A stretch of 7,520 nucleotides of DNA from JBEICQ01 sp046297395 (GTDB lineage: Bacteria; Bacteroidota; Bacteroidia; UBA4408): the NCBI GenBank assembly GCA_046297395.1, contig JBKCNM010000018.1:1-7520 (forward strand), written 5' to 3'. Under the pieces are notes generated by a model. It ran no database searches. It saw only the letters and a list, made by a program, of their open reading frames with translations, and was not told the origin of the DNA. How positions within the stretch are numbered: position 1 is the first letter of the stretch; every line of letters begins with the position of its first letter. Made by a program: the position numbers and the translations under genes. This document shows, piece after piece, positions 1-5,964 of this stretch.

Positions 1-627
1 TTCCCCCGGGGAAGCTCCTGTCCGAAGGCCATACACACGCTTGTAATAACATGCACCCATTCAGATTCCGGCAGCAGGCCGGCTACCATGGATGAGGTGG
101 CAAAAACGCTTGCCCGTGTATCCGAACGAAGACATTTCACCTTCGGCATAATTGCCCTTTTGCTGCTTTCCGCTTCGGTATGGATGCTCTTTCCGGCCAA
201 AAAAACCCATCTGCCTGCTCCTTCAAAACTACCCCACTTCCAAAACGGGTCGGCGGAAAAGCGTGTTACAGAAAATAATGCCATTCCCACGGTTCAGCCT
301 ACTGCATTATTTTCTATACCTAAAGAGTGGAAGGAAAATTTTTTGTTGGTGCCCAAAGAAGATTCTCTTTTTGCGGATAGTCTGTTAATGGCCTATGTGT
401 GCACTATGGAAGCCTCCCTGGATTCAACGAAGGACCTGCCCAAGGCGAAGCGATTAAGAATTTTGTTGCCCCGCCACAACGAGGTTTGTGAGGCCATACT
501 TCTTAAATTCGATGCCTGGATCTTAAAACACAAGGCAAAAGGAAGACATGCCTTTGCATCTGAAGGGTCTTTTAGAAGCCGGTTTGCGAAACAAAGCCAA
601 GCCATCCGGGAGGCCATTCTAAGGTAA
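1..627 (+). CDS. C-terminal part of a membrane-anchored Ser/Thr protein kinase (5' end outside window)
   Basis: The reading frame is open from base 1 to a TAA at 625-627, giving 208 residues with no upstream stop. An ATG at 88 exists, but it is probably an internal Met, because the residues around it (CTHSDSGSRPATMDEVAKTL, about 18-37) match the end of a eukaryotic-type kinase domain: subdomain XI, with its conserved Arg in 'RP', then 'M-E-V---L'. A basic stretch (RVSERRH) and one transmembrane helix follow (about residues 46-64), then a roughly 140-residue tail that should lie outside the cytoplasm. This order (cytoplasmic kinase, helix, sensor-like tail) is common in bacterial receptor kinases. 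The tail is rich in Lys and Arg and resembles no family I recognise. The catalytic loop and ATP site lie outside the window, so activity cannot be judged. If ATG 88 were the true start, the product would be a 179-aa single-pass protein; I consider this less likely. Confidence 0.68.
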   Translation, partial: FPRGSSCPKAIHTLVITCTHSDSGSRPATMDEVAKTLARVSERRHFTFGIIALLLLSASVWMLFPAKKTHLPAPSKLPHFQNGSAEKRVTENNAIPTVQPTALFSIPKEWKENFLLVPKEDSLFADSLLMAYVCTMEASLDSTKDLPKAKRLRILLPRHNEVCEAILLKFDAWILKHKAKGRHAFASEGSFRSRFAKQSQAIREAILR

Positions 628-728
628 GGCGATAGACACAACAGGGCAGCGGTACGGCCAATTAATGGCATATTCTTCCTCAAAAAATGGAGGGTTACAA
701 CCGAATATGGCCAACACAGAGTAGAATG

Positions 729-756
729 AAAAAGCCCCTTACAAAAGGGGCTTTTT
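729..756. terminator. Bidirectional rho-independent terminator between convergent genes
   Basis: A perfect 12-bp inverted repeat has the arms AAAAAGCCCCTT (729-740) and AAGGGGCTTTTT (745-756) around a four-base ACAA loop. The GC core is GCCCC/GGGGC. Each strand reads into a run of five T, so it can end transcription of the kinase gene (stop at 627) and of the minus-strand cluster (last stop at 787-789, or 934-936 for the truncated form). The 628-786 stretch holds nothing else that I can support. Confidence 0.9.
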
Positions 757-786
757 ATTGGAGTTTTTTTTCTATCCGGGTGAATG

Positions 787-936
787 TTATGGGCAGGTTT
801 TTTCATTCAATACCTTCCACAGTACTACCATACCATAGGTGTCACGCTCGCAGTATCTTAGTAAATGTTGGCGAGTTTCTTCGATGTTTCCATCAAAAGA
901 GCCGTTTACTATTGCTAAAAATGTTTCACTGGCTTA
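787..936 (-). pseudogene. Detached C-terminal piece of the DUF2779 nuclease gene, after an in-frame TAA
   Basis: Reading the minus strand past the TAA at 934-936 in the same frame gives 48 more sense codons up to a TAA at 787-789. The product is clearly protein-like and belongs to the same family: it begins ASETFLAIVNG and contains RQHLLRYCERDTYGMV near its middle, the usual end of DUF2779 proteins. YCERD (residues 477-481 of the joined frame) fits the YxxxD third motif of DEDDy exonucleases. Joined to the upstream part, the total would be 498 codons after counting the stop as one residue, close to the normal family length of about 490-500. No frameshift is needed, only one nonsense codon. 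The piece has no obvious start of its own, so it is probably not translated unless the stop is read through or is a sequencing error. Confidence 0.8.
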
Positions 937-2283
937 ACCGCCATTAACAATTGGAAGATCTGCATAACTTAATTCAGGAGCTAAAGCAGGTAATACCGAT
1001 TTAATAGAGGCTGATTTCCCCATTTCAGGAGTGTAATACCAAGCATTTCTGAATGGTATCAGTAAATCAATAAATCGTGAGCATAAATCGTTTATGAATC
1101 CTTTAAACTCAGGAAATATTGGTATTAGACTTTTGAGTACGCTAATTTCAAAGGTAGCATTGTATGCCATTATACTACCTGATGGACCAATGGTAGTTTT
1201 TAATTGTTCCAGAAGCAAGCGCCTAGGGTCTGTTACTGATGTATCTTTAAAATCAGCAGGATTTGCTAAAAAATCCCTGTGTACCAGCTCACCATCCGCC
1301 GTGTTCAAGATATGTAAAGAATATTGAAACGGTGTTTGCTGAAATGGTCGTGTATCATTGAGGAGCGGAATGGCAGGAAATATTGTTTCGAAATCAAAAA
1401 AATACAAAGGATAATCAACTTTGTTCAAGAATTCTGAAATTGCTTTTTGATCGATGAATGAGGCTCCAGTTTTTACACCATCTATTTGTAATTTTTGACG
1501 ATGATTCAGGGGGGCGCTGTCGGGAATATCTTCTAGTTTTAATATACCTTTATTGTATAACTCCCAATCTTTACCTCTTGGATTGTATAATTCAAAAACA
1601 GAGTTCTTTGGCACATGGCTCCAACAGTGGTGTTTGTAGTCACAAGAAAAGGGGGAATGACATTGTTCCCCTATGGATTTAATCGGTTCTGTTTGCGCTT
1701 CTAAAATTAAATGTAGTTTTTTTAACTCTTCAGTAACCCAGTTTTGTTTATCTTTTACCTGCTCGGTTATATCAGTTAGAGTGAAAAGTTCTTTGGGGTT
1801 GATTTTACCTTTTTTGACATACCCATTATTGATGTGCATGATGAAAAAGCGATCAGGATTCACATCGCATTTTTTCATTACCCAATACTGAAACGAGGCA
1901 TCTGTAATATGATAGTCTTTTACTTCAGTGCTGCTTTTAACTTCTATAGCCCACAATTCATTCTCATGGCGATGCATTATATCTAGTGCAGCAAATACCT
2001 TACTATGAGAAAAAGTTGCTTCATAAATCGTTTTTGATTCACCTTGTAGCCATTCCTTTGTTTTTCCGAGTGCGACAGACCAATTGCCATTCATTTCAAA
2101 GGTAGCGTCTTTGCCGTTAGGGAAAACCTGCTGAGCCAGTACGCCAACTTCATTTCCGCTTGAAAATAATCGCAGTTGTTCTTCGTTTAAGGGCGGTTTC
2201 AGGTCTTTTCTGAAAACATCGAAATAGAGTTTTTTCTCGCATTGAACTCCAGATACAAAACGAGATTTGGAGATTGTAGGCAT
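934..2283 (-). CDS. DUF2779 protein: Cas4/RecB-like nuclease domain plus DEDD-type exonuclease domain, cut short by a premature stop
   Basis: This 449-residue product resembles DUF2779 proteins, whose N-terminal half is a PD-(D/E)XK nuclease of the RecB/Cas4 type. Visible are Cys15 in VQCEKKLYF, Asp101 in AALDIM, the E-V-K triad at 114-116, and the cysteine cluster C208, C214, C220. With Cys15 this would make four ligands for an iron-sulfur cluster, as in Cas4. The second half is an RNase H-like exonuclease domain: FDFET gives the D-x-E motif (297, 299), followed by AYNATFE (373-379) and RFIDLL with Asp406. The frame stops just after LPIVNGG, before the third acidic motif, which lies in frame downstream (787-933). 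The N-terminal nuclease domain is intact in sequence; the exonuclease domain would be incomplete. The ATG at 2281-2283 is the first residue of the family-like N-terminus and lies 13 bases after the stop of the 34-aa gene, so it probably shares its transcript. DUF2779 function is not well established; DNA processing is inferred from the domains. Confidence 0.85.
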   Translation of the reverse strand: MPTISKSRFVSGVQCEKKLYFDVFRKDLKPPLNEEQLRLFSSGNEVGVLAQQVFPNGKDATFEMNGNWSVALGKTKEWLQGESKTIYEATFSHSKVFAALDIMHRHENELWAIEVKSSTEVKDYHITDASFQYWVMKKCDVNPDRFFIMHINNGYVKKGKINPKELFTLTDITEQVKDKQNWVTEELKKLHLILEAQTEPIKSIGEQCHSPFSCDYKHHCWSHVPKNSVFELYNPRGKDWELYNKGILKLEDIPDSAPLNHRQKLQIDGVKTGASFIDQKAISEFLNKVDYPLYFFDFETIFPAIPLLNDTRPFQQTPFQYSLHILNTADGELVHRDFLANPADFKDTSVTDPRRLLLEQLKTTIGPSGSIMAYNATFEISVLKSLIPIFPEFKGFINDLCSRFIDLLIPFRNAWYYTPEMGKSASIKSVLPALAPELSYADLPIVNGG

Positions 2284-2296
2284 AAGTTAGTATTGA

Positions 2297-2401
2297 TTAA
2301 GCAGCTACTTTAAAAAGCATTTTAATAACCAAATACCAAAATAATTCGAGAATTATGAAGCCAAATAAAACCTCAAATACCAATGCTAAGATAAGTCCCA
2401 T
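2297..2401 (-). CDS. 34-aa single-helix hydrophobic peptide
   Basis: The ATG at 2399-2401 overlaps the TAA of the 105-aa gene as TAATG and gives a 34-residue peptide that is almost entirely one hydrophobic helix (about residues 2-30, starting MGLILALVFEV and ending KVAA). A longer frame from 2479 exists, but its extra 26 residues lie inside the 105-aa gene in another frame and look like an overlap artefact. The same stop/start overlap occurs at the two junctions upstream, which supports the short form. It is likely an inner-membrane peptide, perhaps a partner of the three-helix protein encoded just before it. It ends 13 bases before the DUF2779 start. No family is recognised. Confidence 0.5.
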   Translation of the reverse strand: MGLILALVFEVLFGFIILELFWYLVIKMLFKVAA

Positions 2402-2718
2402 TATTTTCCTTTTATTAGTTTTAAAATTAGTAAAATTATTGCTAAGGTATTTGAGCAGATGGTTATCACGCCTAACCAATAATATCCGGCATCATGGTTA
2501 GGGGAAGATGTTTTAACAAGCGATACAGCTATAATACCATAAAACAAAACTGAAAGCACAGTTAATAGTAACCAACCAATTCCGCTGTTGCCATTATTAA
2601 TAGATCTTCTATACAACATAGTGAACACTAAGGCGGAAAAAATAGATAATACTAAGTAGAACAGTACAATGTAAAGAGAGAAATTACTGTTAAGAGTATG
2701 CTTGTTTTTACGCTTCAT
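2401..2718 (-). CDS. Small three-helix membrane protein, function unknown
   Basis: The product has 105 residues, with a basic N-terminus (MKRKNKH) and three predicted transmembrane segments at about 14-35, 48-68 and 80-100. A short basic C-terminal tail (KLIKGK) follows. Both ends overlap neighbours as TAATG: its ATG (2716-2718) shares a base with the stop of the 56-aa gene, and its stop (2401-2403) shares a base with the ATG of the 34-aa peptide. This points to translation by reinitiation and a shared role with these neighbours. I recognise no catalytic motif or family. Its place between a basic peptide and a one-helix peptide would fit a small membrane complex, but that is inference only. 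Confidence 0.72.
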   Translation of the reverse strand: MKRKNKHTLNSNFSLYIVLFYLVLSIFSALVFTMLYRRSINNGNSGIGWLLLTVLSVLFYGIIAVSLVKTSSPNHDAGYYWLGVITICSNTLAIILLILKLIKGK

Positions 2719-2888
2719 TATTTCCCCAATAGCATTCTAATAATGCTTCGCCCAATTTTTCTTTCAATACCCCCTTTGGTAGTTGGAACTCCGGTTTTTC
2801 TAGCTATGCGATTACGCAACCCTGAAATGCCAATTAGCCGTTTCCAAGAGAAAGAAAATCCGTATTTACCTTTAAATAAAGAAGTCAT
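2718..2888 (-). CDS. 56-aa strongly basic small protein
   Basis: This minus-strand frame runs from ATG at 2886-2888 to TAA at 2718-2720. It encodes 56 residues with 7 Lys, 7 Arg and one Glu. The sequence is ordered rather than random: an aromatic start (FKGKYGFSFSW, 5-15), KRLIGISGLRNRIARKTG (16-33), then PTTKGGIERKIGR (35-47) and a hydrophobic end. Three things support it as a gene. It fills the gap between its neighbours exactly; it overlaps both by TAATG; and a decayed relative with the same FSFS-KRL-GIS core lies at 4023-4078. The charge and the Gly/Arg pattern suggest binding to nucleic acid or to acidic membrane surfaces, but I cannot assign a family. It follows the EcsC-like gene and may work with it. 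Confidence 0.72.
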   Translation of the reverse strand: MTSLFKGKYGFSFSWKRLIGISGLRNRIARKTGVPTTKGGIERKIGRSIIRMLLGK

Positions 2889-3976
2889 TAAAATTTTAAT
2901 TTTCTTTTTACTTCATCGATATAATGCTTTTCATCTGATGTAACCAATTGATCGAATGTCGCCAAATTATTTAAATTTTCAATTAGTAAGGCTTTATCTA
3001 TGTCACTTGAAAAAATACTATAATCGATATCTAAATTCTCATCAGACATTAACTTCAAAAGGATTTCATTTTTAACATCGGGACTTTTACAGAGTGCTTC
3101 AATTTTTGATTTAATAAAATCTATCTCTATTGAACTTAACCCATCAATTTTTGCAAGATTAATTAGTATTTTAAGCGATTCTAGATTCACTTTTTCATCA
3201 AAAGCGTCATTCACAACTTCCTCAATGTCTATATCATTTATTTCTTCATTAGAAATCGAAATTTCTTTTTCTAATAGCTCACAACAAATTTCACCAACTT
3301 TTTTTGTAGAATATTTTGACCACGCAGCCATTACTCCAGCACCAACTATCGGCAGCCACCTTGAAACCGTAGCCTTTAATGCTTGTTGAGAGACCTTACC
3401 GCCCATAGCTGCAACTATTTTTTGCAATACCCTGAGTCCAGACCTTTTAACCAGAATTTTAGAACCGTGTATGGTAGCTAATCCAATGCTACCCACTCCT
3501 ACTGACGAAGCAAATAAAAACATGAGCAATTCTCTATTGAGTTTTTCTTTATAACCATAAGCGATACTCAAATCTTTAATTAAATTTATTTGATTTTTAG
3601 TAACTAAGTAAATTTCAGGAATAACAGATATCAAGCCCCAAGGGCCAGGTACAAGCGAACAACCTCCTGCAATCATCATATTTCTGTTTGAAGCCTTTGC
3701 AATTAAGTCTTCTGATGCGCCTCGGCCTTGTTCAATTAATGATTTTAATTTTTCATCGGGTATAGGTTCATTTAGAACATCATCAAAAACTGTATTTAAT
3801 TTTGAAGTAAGTTCATTTTGAATTCTGTTTTTTGCCTCAATGCTTTGATCCACAACCGCTTCTTTTGATTCGGATGCGAACAATTCTGCTTTTTTTATAA
3901 TTTCATTCGAATTTGATTGTATCGTTTCCTTTGACTTCGATACAATTGAGTTTAACTTAGATATTAAGACCTTCAT
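2888..3976 (-). CDS. EcsC-like protein with a TerB-like C-terminal region
   Basis: The product has 362 residues. Residues 1-95 are polar, helical and probably coiled, rich in Lys, Glu and Ser. Residues 98-240 resemble the EcsC family: a Gly/Pro-rich hydrophobic stretch (GGCSLVPGPWGLISVIPEIY, 104-123), then a segment ending AYGYKEKLNREL (139-150), then the hydrophobic LPIVGAGVMAAW (208-219) and a conserved-looking STKKVGEICCELLEKE. Residues 266-360 resemble TerB-like helical domains, with AKIDGLSSIEIDFI (275-288) and a second similar piece, TSDEKHYIDEVKRKL. EcsC-like proteins are membrane-associated with no firmly known activity; TerB-like domains occur in stress and envelope-linked proteins. 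The ATG at 3974-3976 follows an A-rich leader. Its stop overlaps the ATG of the 56-aa gene. The TerB assignment is weaker than the EcsC one. Confidence 0.68.
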   Translation of the reverse strand: MKVLISKLNSIVSKSKETIQSNSNEIIKKAELFASESKEAVVDQSIEAKNRIQNELTSKLNTVFDDVLNEPIPDEKLKSLIEQGRGASEDLIAKASNRNMMIAGGCSLVPGPWGLISVIPEIYLVTKNQINLIKDLSIAYGYKEKLNRELLMFLFASSVGVGSIGLATIHGSKILVKRSGLRVLQKIVAAMGGKVSQQALKATVSRWLPIVGAGVMAAWSKYSTKKVGEICCELLEKEISISNEEINDIDIEEVVNDAFDEKVNLESLKILINLAKIDGLSSIEIDFIKSKIEALCKSPDVKNEILLKLMSDENLDIDYSIFSSDIDKALLIENLNNLATFDQLVTSDEKHYIDEVKRKLKF

Positions 3977-3992
3977 TTGATATTTTTTTTTG

Positions 3993-4024
3993 TGTGGAGA
4001 AAAAGGTAAATTTATGTGGAGAAA
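3993..4024 (-). repeat. 10-bp direct repeat upstream of the EcsC-like gene
   Basis: TGTGGAGAAA (+ strand) occurs at 3993-4002 and again at 4015-4024, 22 bp apart start to start, about two helical turns. The pair lies just upstream of the EcsC-like ATG (3976) and brackets the possible promoter box at 4007-4014. Such spacing would suit two protomers of a regulator binding one DNA face. It may also be chance or a local duplication. Confidence 0.4.
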
Positions 4025-4038
4025 TCTTGAAATGCCAA
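4007..4038 (-). promoter_or_regulatory. Possible Bacteroidota-type promoter for the EcsC-like gene
   Basis: On the minus strand, TAAATTTA (4007-4014) matches seven of eight positions, counting the free ones, of the Bacteroidota -7 element TAnnTTTG. A TTGG (4035-4038) lies 20 bases upstream, near the place of the -33 TTTG element. Transcription would begin about 24 bases before the ATG at 3976. Both boxes are imperfect in an AT-rich region, so this is weak. Confidence 0.22.
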
Positions 4039-4078
4039 GGAGTCGTTTCTAGGAGAATGAAAATTCAAACTCACCCAT
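4023..4078 (-). pseudogene. Decayed copy of the 56-aa basic protein gene
   Basis: The minus strand at 4023-4066 aligns without gaps to 2818-2861 inside the intact 56-aa gene, with about 35 of 44 bases identical. The frame is also kept: ATG at 4076-4078, then MGEFEFSFS, a TAG at 4049-4051, then KRLLGIS. The intact gene reads FSFSWKRLIGIS, so the Trp codon TGG has become TAG. Similarity ends soon after GIS, so the rest of the gene is lost. The ATG lies within the last codons of the UDG-like gene (overlap 4071-4078), just as the intact copy overlaps its own upstream neighbour. This is best read as a former small gene translationally coupled to the UDG-like gene, now broken. Confidence 0.62.
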
Positions 4079-4913
4079 AACTGTATAATTTGTCTTTTGC
4101 TAGTTTTATTTGTTGACCTAAATCAATCATAGAATGATTATTTTTCAATTTACCCATTGCTATAAAAAGGTTTGCAATGGTAGAAATACTTTGTGTAACT
4201 GTTCTGGAAATATGTGGCATGAATAAATATCTTATGTCATTGTGCATTAAGTCAATGTCATTTGAGTAGATTCCAGACAGCATCTTTAAAGCAGCAGCTG
4301 ATTCATTACCTAGAGATATGATTGTATCGGGTTTTACAAGATTTATTTCAGCTTCTAAGATTGCCCTATTAGTTTTGAATGCAATTGATTCTTTGCCTGT
4401 ATAATCCTTGTCTTTATTGCTTAGCACTATGGATTGCTTACCGTCAGCTAACGGTGTCGTCTCATAGTAAATCTTAAAAATATCTGTCAAGTAAACAAAG
4501 CTATTTTTCGTCAATGGCTCAATAAACTTCCAATAGTCATTACTCTTGGTACTTCGGGAGTTTTTATAGTTGAGTGAAAATACAGAACCAATTGTTATCT
4601 TATCATCGTTTTGGCCATTTCTTTTGGCATCCATGGCGACAATCATAATTCTTTTACTTAATGTATTATCTCCAAAATAAATTGGTAGGTCAATGCCAAC
4701 ATTTTGAAGCCTTTTCAATTTAAGTAAGTCGCCATACCCAATAATGTCCTCTTTTGATGCTGTATAGAAATTTAAATTTTCTGGATTGGGGTTATTATAG
4801 TCATCGATCATCTTTTCATACATACTCTCAATGTTCACTAACTGCCCAAATAAATGATTACTTAAGATAGCTGCTACTTTTTTGTATGTATTTCCTTTAC
4901 AAAAATCACTCAT
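4071..4913 (-). CDS. Divergent uracil-DNA-glycosylase-superfamily-like protein
   Basis: The product has 280 residues. The core, about 85-250, follows the order of UDG-superfamily enzymes. RIMIVAMDAKRNG (88-100) sits where the water-activating motif (GxDP or similar) is expected. NSFVYLTDIFKIY (137-149) resembles the conserved 'yltdv-K' strand. EINLVKPDTIISLGNESAAAL (189-209) resembles the 'l-P--ii-lG--A' strand, and YLFMPHISR (229-237) resembles the C-terminal HPS-type DNA-binding loop, here PHIS. Known members remove uracil or other modified bases from DNA. The substrate here cannot be told, since the catalytic motif is not canonical (Ala-Met-Asp-Ala, not Gly-x-Asp-Pro). The N-terminal 80 residues match nothing I know. 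The gene follows the coiled-coil gene after 23 bases, and its stop overlaps the ATG of the decayed small gene. Confidence 0.6.
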   Translation of the reverse strand: MSDFCKGNTYKKVAAILSNHLFGQLVNIESMYEKMIDDYNNPNPENLNFYTASKEDIIGYGDLLKLKRLQNVGIDLPIYFGDNTLSKRIMIVAMDAKRNGQNDDKITIGSVFSLNYKNSRSTKSNDYWKFIEPLTKNSFVYLTDIFKIYYETTPLADGKQSIVLSNKDKDYTGKESIAFKTNRAILEAEINLVKPDTIISLGNESAAALKMLSGIYSNDIDLMHNDIRYLFMPHISRTVTQSISTIANLFIAMGKLKNNHSMIDLGQQIKLAKDKLYSYG

Positions 4914-4936
4914 ATAGTATCATTTTGGATTGAAAC

Positions 4937-5239
4937 TCATAATGAAGAAAGCCTTTTTTTTAAGTTTTCAATTTTTTGTTTTATACCTTCGTAGGCTTCT
5001 TTCTCAAATCTCTTTTCATTTGCTTTCCATGAGTGCTTTTTATTGGCAATTTCTTTCTTTATTCTTGCTGCTGCATCTTTGCCTAATTTATCTTTTCTAC
5101 TTGCATTGTGAGCAGCCTGTCTTAAAAAGCCTTGAATAGTTAAATTAAATTGTTCATTTTTCTTTTTCCATTTTTCCTTTTCTGCAATTAATTCCCTTTT
5201 GAGTGATTCAATTTGCGCTTTGATTTGTGCTTTTTCCAT
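4937..5239 (-). CDS. 100-aa charged coiled-coil protein, function unknown
   Basis: The product has 100 residues, nearly all predicted helix and very rich in Lys and Glu. The first part (AQIESLKRELIAEKEKW, 8-24) and the last (EGIKQKIENLKKRLSSL, 84-100) show heptad-like spacing of Ile and Leu, as in coiled coils. The middle (FLRQAAHNASRKDKLGKDAAARI) is more mixed and could be a hinge or contact region. There is no signal peptide or membrane segment, so it should be cytoplasmic. The ATG follows an A-rich leader without a Shine-Dalgarno sequence. It lies 82 bases after the DUF4230 gene, the widest gap in the minus-strand run, and 23 bases before the UDG-like gene. I recognise no family. Confidence 0.7.
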   Translation of the reverse strand: MEKAQIKAQIESLKRELIAEKEKWKKKNEQFNLTIQGFLRQAAHNASRKDKLGKDAAARIKKEIANKKHSWKANEKRFEKEAYEGIKQKIENLKKRLSSL

Positions 5240-5321
5240 TTTTTTAATTTTTACAACTGATTAAACTTTGCCAATCACTGAATAATAATTTAGTAAGGTT
5301 TTTTTGCCACAACTCCGCACT

Positions 5322-5954
5322 CTAACTATTTTTTATTTGAATAATAACCTCCTTAAAGCCCAGCGATTTAAAAAAAAGAGAGATACTCTCTCTGCCTTTT
5401 TTTTCTGCATCTGCAATAATTCCTTTCTTTATTGCCCTGCCTCTGAACCTTTCTACAGCTTTGTTTTTTACGCTGTTAACTTCGTTCATAGTCCATTTGC
5501 CCTCTTCAATAAAGGTGCTTACATCAGATGGATTCATAACGATATCAATAATTTTCGGTGCGGGCAAATGAATAGTAATAACGCTATCTTTTGCATTGAT
5601 GTCTGTAGAGTCTAGTTTACTCAAGTCGTAGCCTGCAAATACCTTTGCGGTTGCCAATAAAACCAAATTGCTGTTGGTGGTGCTGCTTCCTCCAAAGAAA
5701 TTAATTAAGGCATCTGTCCCTTTTACTTCCTTTCTTACCGAATCAATCACTAATTGATCGTAATAACAGACCGAATACAATTCAGCAATGCTTTTAATTT
5801 CATTTACTATGGTTGGTGTCTCCAGTATGTGAGGTTTTTTTGATTCAAAAGGATTGGATAAGCCGTTAAACTTAACTAATCCAAAATAACCTAAGCCTCC
5901 TATTACTAAAAGGAGAATCAAAGCGCTTGTAATCTTTATTATTATTTTTTGCAT
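5322..5954 (-). CDS. DUF4230 family protein with N-terminal membrane anchor
   Basis: The product has 210 residues. One hydrophobic segment (about 6-27, ALILLLVIGGLGYFGLV) acts as an uncleaved anchor or signal, leaving the rest in the periplasm or outside. The DUF4230 pattern is visible: IKSIAEL (53-59), then NLVLLATAKVFAGYDLSKLD, an acidic-strand-LP motif (VITIHLPAPKI), and an ending of helices with AIKKGIIADAEKKGRESISLFFKSLGF. The family is of unknown function; its members are usually anchored and extracytoplasmic. The gene directly upstream, 10 bases away, encodes a second DUF4230 protein with a lipoprotein signal, so the two probably act together, perhaps as a heteromer. The ATG at 5952-5954 opens the typical signal sequence, so the start is secure. 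Confidence 0.82.
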   Translation of the reverse strand: MQKIIIKITSALILLLVIGGLGYFGLVKFNGLSNPFESKKPHILETPTIVNEIKSIAELYSVCYYDQLVIDSVRKEVKGTDALINFFGGSSTTNSNLVLLATAKVFAGYDLSKLDSTDINAKDSVITIHLPAPKIIDIVMNPSDVSTFIEEGKWTMNEVNSVKNKAVERFRGRAIKKGIIADAEKKGRESISLFFKSLGFKEVIIQIKNS

Positions 5955-5964
5955 AAAAAATAGA

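Noticed and set aside
667..712. Imperfect inverted repeat GGCATATTC / GAATATGGCC
   Set aside because: The arms differ by one base insertion and enclose a 27-base loop with no T tract; the nearby perfect hairpin at 729-756 explains termination.
393..806. Minus-strand 137-codon frame opposite the kinase tail
   Set aside because: It lies antisense to the kinase frame and runs through the terminator hairpin; its product has no recognisable pattern and its end overlaps the DUF2779 remnant in another frame.
687..947. Plus-strand 86-codon frame across the terminator
   Set aside because: It translates through the terminator and opposite the DUF2779 C-terminus; nothing supports it as coding.
2402..2479. 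N-terminal extension of the 34-aa peptide to a start at 2479
   Set aside because: The extra residues lie inside the 105-aa gene in another frame, while the ATG at 2401 matches the repeated TAATG pattern.
2698..2943. Plus-strand 81-codon frame
   Set aside because: It is the antisense shadow of the 56-aa gene, whose TAATG overlaps and homologous copy make the minus strand the coding one.
5240..5321. 82-base gap before the coiled-coil gene as a promoter region
   Set aside because: A TTGG and a TAAAAATT box are 17 bases apart, but no good TAnnTTTG element is present and the second box is almost on the start codon, so I do not call it.
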